A DNA stretch of 64,000 nt. It comes from Candidatus Flexifilum affinis. Lineage in GTDB: Bacteria > Chloroflexota > Anaerolineae > Aggregatilineales > Phototrophicaceae. Made by a program: the position numbers and the translations under genes. Location: contig JADJPJ010000004.1 of assembly GCA_016713325.1 (NCBI GenBank), positions 124,001 to 188,000 of the forward strand, written 5' to 3'. The notes under the pieces are model-generated. The model worked only from the letters and a program-made list of their open reading frames with translations. It ran no database searches and had not been told where the DNA came from. Below are positions 29,338 through 37,273 of this stretch, piece after piece; within the stretch, counting starts at the first letter, position 1, and each line of letters starts with the position of its first letter.

Positions 29338-31218
29338 GTGGCACACATCACACGCCTTGTGAAACGATTAAGCGCAGCAGCCTTCCTGGCGCTGTTCACC
29401 ATGATGGCGCTCCCGGTTGCCGCGCAGACCGATTCGCTGGTCTGGAGCGCGTGGGAGATGCTGGACGTCGCGACCATCGGCGATGACAACACTGGCTCGG
29501 CGGTGGCGGTCAGCGATGCGGTTATGACCCCGGATGGCAGGCCGGCGCTGACGATCACGCCGGGCGGCAGCGCGGAAGAGACCAAGATCGCGGTGCCGGT
29601 GAGCGGCGCGGACCTGGTCGACTGGGCCGTCTACCGCGAGCTTGCACTGGAGGTCTATCTGCCCGAAGGCAACACCCTCAACCCGAACCGCTTCTTCCTG
29701 GGTATGGCCGATGTTGGCGGCGCCTGGACCTGGATCGCGGGCGTCTTCAGCGCGACGGATGCTGCCCCTGGCTGGAACACGGTCGTGTATCCGCTGCATG
29801 AGGCCATGCGCGAGGCCATCGCCGATCATCGCTACATGCTGTACTTCTCTTTCTTCCACGAGGCGGGGAGCAAGATTCCGCTGACCGAACCCTTTACCCT
29901 GGGCAGCATCTTGCTGACCTCCCCGGAGAGCGCCGCCCCGCAAACCGCCGGCCGCCCGACCACCGGCACGGATGAGACCTACCAGGAAGAAGTGGCGAGT
30001 CTGCTGGCAATGGGCGACACCGCGCTGATCGAGGCGGTGTCGCGCGAGACGTTCGACTTCTTCTGGTTCGAGGCTAACCCGGACAACGGCCTGATCAGGG
30101 ATCGCAGCACGGTGGACTCGCCGTCCAGCCTCGCGTCGGTCGGCTTCGGCCTGGCCGCTCTCCCGATCGGTATCGACCGCGGCTGGATCGCCTACGACGA
30201 GGGCTACGCGCGGGCGCTGACCACGCTTCAGACCTTTCTGAATGGCGGCGTAGAGGGCGAGCACGGCTTCTTCTATCACTTCGTCGACATGGAGACGGGC
30301 GAACGCGTCTGGAGCAGCGAACTGTCGTCCATCGACACGGCGCTGCTGGTGGCCGGGGCGCTGGTGGCTGGCCAGTATTTCGCCGGGACGGAGGTCCAGG
30401 CGGCGGCCGATCAGCTCTACGCCAATGTCGACTGGGATTGGATGCTGGGCGGGAGCGATCAGCCAAAGATGGGCTGGAGCCCGGAAGGCGGCTTTCTGGA
30501 TGCCGAATGGGATCATTTCGACGAGAGCATGATCCTGTACGCGCTGGCCATTGGCTCGCCGACGCACCCCATTCCAGCCGAGACGTGGGCGATGTGGAAC
30601 CGGCGAGTCAATTCGCGCTTCGGCTACATCTTTCTGCCCGGCGAGCCGCTGTTCGTCTACCAGTACCCGCTGGCCTTCCTCGACTTGCAGGGCAAGGAAG
30701 ATGCCTACGCCAACTACTTCAACAACACGGCCATGGCCTGCGAGCGCAACCGTCAGTTCGCCGTCGACCAGAGCGTCAACTGGCTGACCTACGAGGACGG
30801 CGTGTGGGGCCTGAGCGCCTCCGACGGGCCGACGGGCTACAAGGCCTATGGCGCGGCGGTCAACAACCACGACGGCACGGTGGCGCCCTATGCGTCGGCG
30901 TCGTGCCTGCCATTCACACCGGAGATCGCCCTGGAAGGAATGCGCGCCCTGCTGACCGAGTATGGCCCTCGCGTCTGGCGGGAGTACGGCTTGGTGAGCG
31001 CGATCAACGAGGAGCGCGACTGGTACTCGCGCGATCATATCGGCATCGACCAGGGCGACATTCTGCTCATGCTGGCCAACGCGCAGGACGGTTTCGTGTG
31101 GGACCTGTTCATGCAGAATCCGCACATCCAGGATGCTGTTGGTGCCATGGGATTTGTCGAGAGCACGGGTGACTACGCCGTGACGCCGGCCTATCTGGCC
31201 GAGGTGACCGGGAAGTAG
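29338..31218 (+). CDS. Secreted glucoamylase-like glycoside hydrolase (GH144-type)
   Basis: Seen: 626 residues. The signal peptide follows a GTG start at 29338 (GGAGGGG upstream), cleaving near ALPVAAQ. An N-terminal beta-sandwich-like carbohydrate-binding region (about 30-200) precedes an alpha/alpha-barrel domain: AVSRETFDFFWFEANPDNGL, RSTVDSPSSLASVGFGLAAL, GFFYHFVDMETGERVWSSEL, SSIDTALLVAGALVAGQYF, FDESMILYALAIGSP, ACERNRQFAVDQSVNWLTYE. These match the glycoamylase family (PF10091), which includes beta-1,2-glucanases. Substrate inferred as a beta- or cyclic glucan. A dipeptidase starts 10 bp downstream. Confidence 0.87.
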   Translation: MAHITRLVKRLSAAAFLALFTMMALPVAAQTDSLVWSAWEMLDVATIGDDNTGSAVAVSDAVMTPDGRPALTITPGGSAEETKIAVPVSGADLVDWAVYRELALEVYLPEGNTLNPNRFFLGMADVGGAWTWIAGVFSATDAAPGWNTVVYPLHEAMREAIADHRYMLYFSFFHEAGSKIPLTEPFTLGSILLTSPESAAPQTAGRPTTGTDETYQEEVASLLAMGDTALIEAVSRETFDFFWFEANPDNGLIRDRSTVDSPSSLASVGFGLAALPIGIDRGWIAYDEGYARALTTLQTFLNGGVEGEHGFFYHFVDMETGERVWSSELSSIDTALLVAGALVAGQYFAGTEVQAAADQLYANVDWDWMLGGSDQPKMGWSPEGGFLDAEWDHFDESMILYALAIGSPTHPIPAETWAMWNRRVNSRFGYIFLPGEPLFVYQYPLAFLDLQGKEDAYANYFNNTAMACERNRQFAVDQSVNWLTYEDGVWGLSASDGPTGYKAYGAAVNNHDGTVAPYASASCLPFTPEIALEGMRALLTEYGPRVWREYGLVSAINEERDWYSRDHIGIDQGDILLMLANAQDGFVWDLFMQNPHIQDAVGAMGFVESTGDYAVTPAYLAEVTGK

Positions 31219-31228
31219 GGCGAATTCT

Positions 31229-32290
31229 ATGCGGATTTTCGACGGGCACAATGACACACTTACCGCCTTCTATGAACGCCAGGGCGATGATGTCAGCGCC
31301 TTTTTCAGGCAGAACGAGGTGGGGCACCTCGATGTGCCTCGTGCCAGGCAAGGGGCGCTGACAGGCGGGCTGTTTGCCATCTTTGTACGCCCGCCGATGG
31401 GGTCGCCGGAACGCGACCCGATGGACGGCGTGACGTTCACCGAAGAGGGCTATGACGTCAGCCCGAGAAGCCCGCTGGACCCCGCCTATGCCGAAATGGT
31501 CACCCACCAGGTGATTGACTTCACCGATCACCTGGTGGCGGCATCGAACGGAACGGTCGTCATCGCGCGGACAGCGGCGGAGATCGAGACCTCCAGCAGG
31601 CGGGAGACTCTGTCCATGGTGCTGGCCCTGGAGGGGGCGGAAGCGGTTCGTGCCGATCTCAGCAATCTGGCGAGTTGGTATGACAGAGGGGTGCGTTCGC
31701 TGGGGTTGGTGTGGAGCCGACCGAATGCGTTTGGCGAAGGCGTCCCGTTCCGGTTTCCGCATGGTCCCGATACGGGCGCGGGCCTCACCGGCGCGGGCAA
31801 AGCGCTGGTTGAAGCCTGCAATGCGCTGGGAATCCTTGTCGATCTCGCGCACCTGAACGAGCAGGGCTTTCGGGACGTCGCAGCGCTTTCACGCGCCCCA
31901 CTGGTAGTTACCCACGCCGATGTCCATGCGATTTGCCCCTCTACCCGCAATCTCACCGATGCCCAGATCGATGCGGTCGCCGATTCGGGCGGGGTCATTG
32001 GCATCAATTTTGAGACTGGAAACACCCATCCCAGGTCGAGCTTTGACACGACCGTTCCGCTGACACAGATCACCCAGCACATCGACTACGTCGCTCAGCG
32101 GGTTGGGGTGGATCATGTCGCCTTCGGTTCTGATTTTGATGGAGCAGACATGCCGGATGCCCTGAAGGACAGCGCCGGCTTGCCAAAACTGATTGAACAG
32201 CTTCAGCGGCAGGGGTATGACGAAGCTTCCATCGAGAAGATCGCGTACGGGAACTGGCTGAGAGTGTTCCGGGATACCTGGAAGGCGTAG
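31229..32290 (+). CDS. Membrane dipeptidase (renal dipeptidase, peptidase M19)
   Basis: Seen: 353 residues. Zinc-binding motif FDGHNDTL at residues 4-11, the bridging Glu in LALEGAEAV, His in LVDLAHLNEQG and LVVTHADVHAI, and the C-terminal VDHVAFGSDFDGAD. All family landmarks are present. No signal peptide, so it may be cytoplasmic. Starts 10 bp after the glycosidase and is probably co-transcribed with it. Family: hydrolyses dipeptides, some with D-residues; substrate not predictable. Confidence 0.93.
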   Translation: MRIFDGHNDTLTAFYERQGDDVSAFFRQNEVGHLDVPRARQGALTGGLFAIFVRPPMGSPERDPMDGVTFTEEGYDVSPRSPLDPAYAEMVTHQVIDFTDHLVAASNGTVVIARTAAEIETSSRRETLSMVLALEGAEAVRADLSNLASWYDRGVRSLGLVWSRPNAFGEGVPFRFPHGPDTGAGLTGAGKALVEACNALGILVDLAHLNEQGFRDVAALSRAPLVVTHADVHAICPSTRNLTDAQIDAVADSGGVIGINFETGNTHPRSSFDTTVPLTQITQHIDYVAQRVGVDHVAFGSDFDGADMPDALKDSAGLPKLIEQLQRQGYDEASIEKIAYGNWLRVFRDTWKA

Positions 32291-32598
32291 ATCCGGAACA
32301 TCAACCGTGTTCTTGCGCGCACGGACGATGCATCGCGTGTGAACTCGGGCTGTCCATGGCGCCGGTTTGATAAATCGCTCGCGTTATGATACCTTCACCC
32401 TCTGCTGAATTTTCACTGTACGGCGCGCGATGATCGACTCCGTTCCGACCACTCCATTCGTTTTGACGAAAACACCAGGATGACCCATGGGTTCCCCGAT
32501 CGCGGGTCCTATGGCTGAGCGTCGGCCCGAGCGGCACAGGCGTCCTGGGTCATATTCTTCTACCCAGCCCACTTCCTCATCCAGAAAGGGACAGTACC
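32291..32598. other. Intergenic region upstream of the glycerol-1-phosphate-dehydrogenase-like gene
   Basis: This 308-bp spacer probably holds the promoter of the next gene. It includes a relatively AT-rich patch around 32365-32390 (TTGATA and TATGAT, but only 12 bp apart) and a GC-rich leader around 32480-32560 that could fold. I could not match it to a known riboswitch. No short gene was supported. Confidence 0.35.
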
Positions 32599-33861
32599 AT
32601 GCCCAAGATCGATCCGATTTACGTCGGCCGTGATGCCATCGGTCAATTTTTGGCCTACATCGACGCGCACCAGCTTCGCCGTTTCATCCTGGTCGCCGAC
32701 ACCAACACCTACCGCGCGCTGGGCGAACGGGTTGCCGCCGCGCTTCAGGAACATGGCTGCGAGCTGTCGACCATCGTCCTGGATGGCGAGAACATCCACG
32801 CCGACGAACATCAGCTCACCCGAGTCTTCGTCCAGGCGCCGCTCGGCGACTACACCTTCCTGGCCGTCGGCTCCGGCACCATCACCGACATCACCCGCTT
32901 CGTCAGCCACCGCAGCGGCCGCTCGTTCATCGGCCTGCCGACCGCGCCGTCGGTGGATGGTTTCACGTCAATGGGCGCACCGATCATCCTGGGTGGCGTC
33001 AAGATCACGCTCAACTGCCAGGCGCCCCTTGCCGTCTTCGCCGATCTGGAGACGCTGTGCCAGGCGCCGCAGCGGCTGCTGGCAGCGGGTTTCGGCGACA
33101 TGATCGGCAAGTACAGCTCGCTGGCCGACTGGGCGCTCGGCACGCTGGTGTGGGAGGAGCCATATGACGCCGGCATCGCCCGCAGGACACGCGCGGCCAT
33201 CGACAGCGTCGAGCAGAACGTCGACGCCATTGGTCAGAAGGACGAGGCCGGGGTGCGCGCCCTGATGGAAGCGCTGATCGAGTCCGGGTTGTGCATGCTG
33301 GACCTGGGCAACTCGCGTCCGGCGTCTGGCGCGGAGCACCACGCCTCACACTACTGGGAGATGCAGCGGTTGAAGGATCATCGCGAGACGGCGCTGCACG
33401 GCGCGCAGGTCGGGGTTGGTCTGACTCTGTCGGCGGCACAGTGGACGACGGTGCGCGAGCTGAGTCGTGCCGAGGTCATGAACCGGCTGGAAGCGGCGGC
33501 GCTGCCGGATCGCGAGAGCGAGATGGCGCACATCCGTGAGGGCTATGGTGATATGGCCGAGGACATCGCGCGCGATCATCTGGCCTTCCTCGACCTGACG
33601 GAAGCGGGTTTCGACCAGGTCAAGCGCCGCATCGCTGACGGGTGGGAGCAGATTCAGGCTATCGCCGCGCAGGTTCCGGCGCCGGAGACGGTCCGCGCGT
33701 CACTGCAAAAAGTGGGCGGGCCGGCGACCTGGGCGGAGCTCAAGCTGGAGGCGGAAGAGGTGCAGCCCGGCATGGAGTATGGCCACTACCTTCGCGACCG
33801 CTTCACGATCATGAAGCTCAGTCGTATCCTGGGCGTGCCGCTGGGTGCGCCGGCAGAGTAG
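32599..33861 (+). CDS. sn-glycerol-1-phosphate dehydrogenase-like (AraM/EgsA family)
   Basis: Seen: 420 residues of the iron-type alcohol dehydrogenase/dehydroquinate synthase fold. NAD site GSGTITDITRF (91-101), substrate loop LPTAPSVDGFTS, metal ligands apparently D167 (GFGDMIGKYSS), H247 region (SGAEHHASHYWE) and H267 (TALHGAQVGVG). Good ribosome site before ATG 32599. Family: reduces dihydroxyacetone phosphate to sn-glycerol-1-phosphate, or acts on related polyol/sugar phosphates (B. subtilis AraM sits in an arabinose operon). 406 bp separate it from the MtnA-like gene, so it is a neighbour rather than a clear operon member. Archaeal-type lipid synthesis is the alternative, but no lipid partner gene is present. 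Confidence 0.88.
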   Translation: MPKIDPIYVGRDAIGQFLAYIDAHQLRRFILVADTNTYRALGERVAAALQEHGCELSTIVLDGENIHADEHQLTRVFVQAPLGDYTFLAVGSGTITDITRFVSHRSGRSFIGLPTAPSVDGFTSMGAPIILGGVKITLNCQAPLAVFADLETLCQAPQRLLAAGFGDMIGKYSSLADWALGTLVWEEPYDAGIARRTRAAIDSVEQNVDAIGQKDEAGVRALMEALIESGLCMLDLGNSRPASGAEHHASHYWEMQRLKDHRETALHGAQVGVGLTLSAAQWTTVRELSRAEVMNRLEAAALPDRESEMAHIREGYGDMAEDIARDHLAFLDLTEAGFDQVKRRIADGWEQIQAIAAQVPAPETVRASLQKVGGPATWAELKLEAEEVQPGMEYGHYLRDRFTIMKLSRILGVPLGAPAE

Positions 33862-33938
33862 GGACGGCGTGAACCTCACCCCATGTGCACCGAGTTCGCG
33901 ACTGATCGACGCCATCAGAATAGCGATGGTCGCGGCGT

Positions 33939-34030
33939 CCGCCGGGTGTTAAAACACCCGGCTACCCGAAAAGACAGCTCCACTAAAGGGACCAAGAACG
34001 CAGGCGTTGGGAAGCCCCTTCAGTGGACTT
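33939..34030 (+). repeat. Interspersed palindromic repeat element, copy 2
   Basis: Hairpin CCGGGTGTTAAAACACCCGG, then GGCTACCCGAAAAGACAG and TCCACTAAAGGGACC; the distal arm CCCTTCAGTGGACTTGTCGG (34017 on) is nearly the reverse complement of the middle segment of copy 1 at 15789-15850. The element is thus a double hairpin. It lies in the spacer before the MtnA-like gene and may contribute an RNA structure or simply be a mobile repeat. Confidence 0.65.
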
Positions 34031-34126
34031 GTCGGCGGACGCGCCGGGCAAGCTCCGCTTGCACCGCGTCCCTACAGCCCTCGGCGGCCCCCGCAACCGT
34101 TAACCTGGTGCCAATGGGATGGCGTG

Positions 34127-34196
34127 AACCTCACCCCTCAATCCCCTCTCCGTTCCGGAGAGGGGAAGCTAAGCGAAGCGCAGCAGGGGTGAGGTT
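34127..34196 (+). repeat. 70-bp REP-like inverted repeat
   Basis: AACCTCACCCCT at the left is mirrored by AGGGGTGAGGTT at the right (perfect 12-bp arms); an inner hairpin CCCCTCTCC / GGAGAGGGG lies between. GTGAACCTCACCCC also appears alone at about 33868. Such elements are common between genes in Chloroflexota genomes as I recall them. It ends about 70 bp upstream of the MtnA-like start. Confidence 0.7.
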
Positions 34197-34267
34197 GAAG
34201 AACTGCATGGACTGCGCTGTCACACGCTTGTTTCTGTTTCAGAAGCTTGATTCGAGGAATTACACAC

Positions 34268-35308
34268 ATGTTCAAGAGTTTGGAATGGCGTCCGGAAGGG
34301 GCGCTGCGGCTGCTCGACCAGCGCCGGCTGCCCGCCGAGACCAACTATCTGGATTACACGACCGCCGAGTCGGTGGCGGAGGCGATCTTCGAGATGGTGG
34401 TGCGTGGCGCGCCGGCCATCGGCGACACGGCGGCCTACGGCCTGGCGCTGGAAGCCTTTCATTACGCCGGGGATGATGTGGATGATCTGCGCGCCCGGCT
34501 GGCCGAGGCTGACCGTGTGCTGCGCGCCAGCCGGCCGACGGCGGTCAACCTGTTCTGGGCGCTGGATCGCATGGGGCGTGTGGTGAACAATGCCGGACTG
34601 GACAACGTCGCGGCGCTGCGATCGGCCCTGCTTGAAGAGGCGCACGACATCGCCCATGAGGACGCCGAAACCTGCAAGCAGATCGGCCGTTTCGGCGCGG
34701 CGCTGGTCCCGGACCAGGCCAATGTCATCCACCATTGCAACACCGGCGGGCTGGCGACGATGGAGTACGGCACGGCCCTGGGCGTGATCCGCACGGCGCA
34801 CGAGATGGGCAAGCAGGTGCACGTCTTCGTCGACGAGACCCGCCCACGGCTGCAAGGGGCGCGCCTGACCGCCTGGGAGCTGAAGGAGTACGGCATCCCG
34901 CATCAGGTGATCGCCGATGGCGCCTCCGGCCATTTCATGCGGCGCGTCGGCGTGCAGATGTGCTTCGTCGGGGCGGACCGCATCGCCGCCAACGGCGATA
35001 CCGCCAACAAGATCGGCACCTACAACCTGGCCATCGTCGCCAAAGCGCACAACGTGCCGTTCTATGTCGTGGCGCCGCTGAGCACGGTCGATCTGAATAC
35101 GCCGCATGGCGACCGCATCGAGATCGAGGAGCGGCGGGCCGACGAAGTAACGCATATCGAGGGCGTGCCGATCACGCCGACCGGCACGGCGGTGGGCAAC
35201 CCGGCTTTCGACGTCACCCCGGCGGAGTACATCACCGGCATCATCACCGAGGCGGGGGTGATCCGGCCTCCGTTCACGGAGAATCTGCGCCGCGCCTTCG
35301 ACGCCTGA
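34268..35308 (+). CDS. MtnA-like aldose-1-phosphate isomerase (eIF2B/MtnA superfamily)
   Basis: Seen: 346 residues, full length. Substrate loop MVVRGAPAIGDTAAYG, catalytic Cys157 in HHCNTGGLATMEYGTAL and catalytic Asp237 in FVGADRIAANGDTANKIGTY match Cys160/Asp240 of B. subtilis MtnA. Family: isomerises 5-methylthioribose-1-phosphate to the 1-phospho-ketose; relatives act on ribose-1,5-bisphosphate or 5-deoxyribose-1-phosphate. Downstream, 28 bp away, begins the split transketolase and then the RuBisCO-like protein. No MtnK, MtnP or other salvage genes are here, so a role outside ordinary methionine salvage is plausible. ATG 34268 has GAGGA upstream. Confidence 0.9.
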   Translation: MFKSLEWRPEGALRLLDQRRLPAETNYLDYTTAESVAEAIFEMVVRGAPAIGDTAAYGLALEAFHYAGDDVDDLRARLAEADRVLRASRPTAVNLFWALDRMGRVVNNAGLDNVAALRSALLEEAHDIAHEDAETCKQIGRFGAALVPDQANVIHHCNTGGLATMEYGTALGVIRTAHEMGKQVHVFVDETRPRLQGARLTAWELKEYGIPHQVIADGASGHFMRRVGVQMCFVGADRIAANGDTANKIGTYNLAIVAKAHNVPFYVVAPLSTVDLNTPHGDRIEIEERRADEVTHIEGVPITPTGTAVGNPAFDVTPAEYITGIITEAGVIRPPFTENLRRAFDA

Positions 35309-35336
35309 CGCAGACCAAACGATAGAGAGGAAGTCT

Positions 35337-36266
35337 ATGAACCCCACGACAGAAGCTATTCAGCAGGCGGCGTATCGCATCCGGCGGCGGGTGTTCGATT
35401 ATGTGCTGCGCAGCAATGGCGGCTACCTGAGCCAGGCCTGCTCGTCGGCGGAGATGTTTGCCACGCTGTACATGCGGGTAATGAAGCTGGGACCGAGCGA
35501 GGCCCCGCTGATCCCGGGGCCGTTCCGCGGCGTGCCGGGACCGAATAACCCCGACTTTTTCAACGGCGGTGCGTACAATGGCGTTCCCACGCCGGATACC
35601 GACCGCTTCATCTTCTCGCCGGCCCACTATGCCCTGGTGCTGTACGCCACGCTGGTCGAGACCGGCCGGATGGCGCCGGAGGGACTGGAGATGTTCAACA
35701 AGGATGGCAGCACCGTCGAGATGATCGGCGCGGAACACTCGCCGGGCGTGGAGACGACCACCGGGTCGCTGGCTCAGGCCATCAGTCAGGCCGGGGGCAT
35801 CGCCCTTGGACGCCGGCTGAAGGGCGAAACCGGCCGCGTCTGGGTGCTGATGACCGACGGAGAGTTCCAGGAAGGGCAGGTCTACGAGGCGGTGCAGGCC
35901 CTGGCCTATCACCGGTTGGATAACGTCGGCATCTATGTCGACGTGAACGGGCAGCAGTGCGATGGGTTGATGACCGACGTGATGAGTATCGAACCGCTGT
36001 GCGCGCGGCTGGAAGCGTTCGGCGCGCGGGCGATGGAAGTAGACGGCCACGACATCGACGCGCTGTCGGCCCCGGCGGCGCTGCGCCCCGATGGCCGCCC
36101 GCTGATCGTGCTGGCGCGCACCGACCCGGCCCGCGGCATCGACGTGCTCCAGGAGCGCGCGCCCAAGCTGCACTATGTGCGCTTCACCGGCGAAGCGGAG
36201 CGCCAGCGCTACCAGGAGATTTTCGACCGGCAGTTCAAGCATGCGCAGAGCGGCGAGGGGTCCTGA
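35337..36266 (+). CDS. Transketolase N-terminal (TPP-binding) subunit
   Basis: Seen: 309 residues. Diphosphate/Mg motif TDGEFQEGQVYEAVQAL (from T173) with the closing Asn204 in VDVNGQQCDG; His in AEHSPGVETTTGSLAQ (canonical HxPG). The canonical GDGE is TDGE here. It has family relatives among split transketolases, including subunits of apulose-phosphate-type enzymes. The 3' end overlaps the C-terminal subunit by one base (TGATG). Ribosome site AGAGGAAG precedes ATG 35337. Confidence 0.92.
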   Translation: MNPTTEAIQQAAYRIRRRVFDYVLRSNGGYLSQACSSAEMFATLYMRVMKLGPSEAPLIPGPFRGVPGPNNPDFFNGGAYNGVPTPDTDRFIFSPAHYALVLYATLVETGRMAPEGLEMFNKDGSTVEMIGAEHSPGVETTTGSLAQAISQAGGIALGRRLKGETGRVWVLMTDGEFQEGQVYEAVQALAYHRLDNVGIYVDVNGQQCDGLMTDVMSIEPLCARLEAFGARAMEVDGHDIDALSAPAALRPDGRPLIVLARTDPARGIDVLQERAPKLHYVRFTGEAERQRYQEIFDRQFKHAQSGEGS

Positions 36267-37273
36267 TGGAAATCGTCATTCGTCCCTACGTTCAGACCTT
36301 CATCGATTGGGCGAAGGACAAGCCGAAGGTCCTGGTGCTTTCGGCCGACCTGACCAATTCCTGTGAGGTGGGCAAGTGGCAGGAGACCTATCCCGATCGC
36401 TTCTTCAGCATGGGTATGGCCGAGCAGAACCTGATGGGCTTCGCCGCCGGTCTGGCCCGCGAAGGGTTTTACCCTTACGTCCACACCTTCGCCGTGTTTA
36501 TCTACCGCCGGCCTTACGATCAACTGGCAATGAGCATCGCCTATCCAAACCTGCCGGTGCGCCTGATGGGCTTCCTGCCGGGCATCATGACGCCGGGTGG
36601 CGTGACACATCAGGCCATTGAGGACGTGGCCCTGATGCGCGCGACCCCGAACATGACCGTGCTGGAGACGGGCGACGCCACCGACGTCGAGACGGTGCTG
36701 GACGTGGCCCAGGCCGTCGACGGGCCGGTGTATGTGCGCATGCTGCGCGGCGAAGTGCCCCGCCTGTTCGCGAAGGGCGAGCGCATGATTTTCAACCAGG
36801 CGCGCGTGCTCAGCGAAGGCGATGACGTGGCCATCCTGACCGCCGGCATCACCACCGAGGAGGCGATGCGCGCCATCCCGGTGCTGGCGGGGGCGGGCAT
36901 CAAGGCGACGCACCTGCACATCAGCACGCATAAGCCGTTCACCGACCCGACCGTGCTGGAGACGCTCAAGCGCGTGAAGCATGGCGTGATCACGCTGGAA
37001 AACCACACCATTGTCGGCGGCCTGGGATCGGCGGTGGCCGAGCTGATGGCCGAAGAGGGCATCGGCAAGCGGCTGGTGCGCCTGGGCCTGCGCGATACCT
37101 ATGCCCACGGCGCGAGCAAGGCCTATCTGATGAAGACCTACCAGCTCGACGCGCTGGCGCTGGTCCGCGGGGTCGAGAAGCTGATGGATCGAGAGACGGG
37201 CATTGGCGAGGCCGATCTGGCCGCCGTGCGCATCGAAGCATTCCATTCACAGGCGAAAGCAGAGGCGCTATGA
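36266..37273 (+). CDS. Transketolase C-terminal (pyrimidine-binding) subunit
   Basis: Seen: 335 residues. Catalytic Glu53 in FSMGMAEQNLMGFAAGLA activates the TPP ring; HTFAVFIYRRPYDQLAMSIA and GGVTHQAIEDVALMRATPNM follow; the C-terminal domain carries ITLENHTIVGGLGSAVAEL. Start 36266 overlaps the N-subunit stop; GGGG-type ribosome site. With the preceding gene it should form one heterotetrameric transketolase, or a 1-deoxyxylulose-phosphate-synthase-like enzyme. The stop overlaps the RuBisCO-like start by ATGA, so the three genes are translationally coupled. Confidence 0.92.
   Translation: MEIVIRPYVQTFIDWAKDKPKVLVLSADLTNSCEVGKWQETYPDRFFSMGMAEQNLMGFAAGLAREGFYPYVHTFAVFIYRRPYDQLAMSIAYPNLPVRLMGFLPGIMTPGGVTHQAIEDVALMRATPNMTVLETGDATDVETVLDVAQAVDGPVYVRMLRGEVPRLFAKGERMIFNQARVLSEGDDVAILTAGITTEEAMRAIPVLAGAGIKATHLHISTHKPFTDPTVLETLKRVKHGVITLENHTIVGGLGSAVAELMAEEGIGKRLVRLGLRDTYAHGASKAYLMKTYQLDALALVRGVEKLMDRETGIGEADLAAVRIEAFHSQAKAEAL

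Noticed and set aside
29368..31257. Minus-strand frame of 629 residues
   Set aside because: Antisense to the glycosidase, which has a signal peptide and family motifs.
32370..32598. Possible riboswitch before the glycerol-1-phosphate-dehydrogenase-like gene
   Set aside because: A structured GC-rich leader is possible but I could not match any known aptamer pattern.
34268..35308. Considered as part of ordinary methionine salvage
   Set aside because: Catalytic residues fit, but no kinase, phosphorylase, dehydratase or dioxygenase genes lie nearby, and it is coupled to a transketolase.
35957..36265. Upstream in-frame extension of the transketolase C-subunit
   Set aside because: It lies inside the N-subunit gene in another frame and is Arg-rich; ATG 36266 with a ribosome site starts the real domain.
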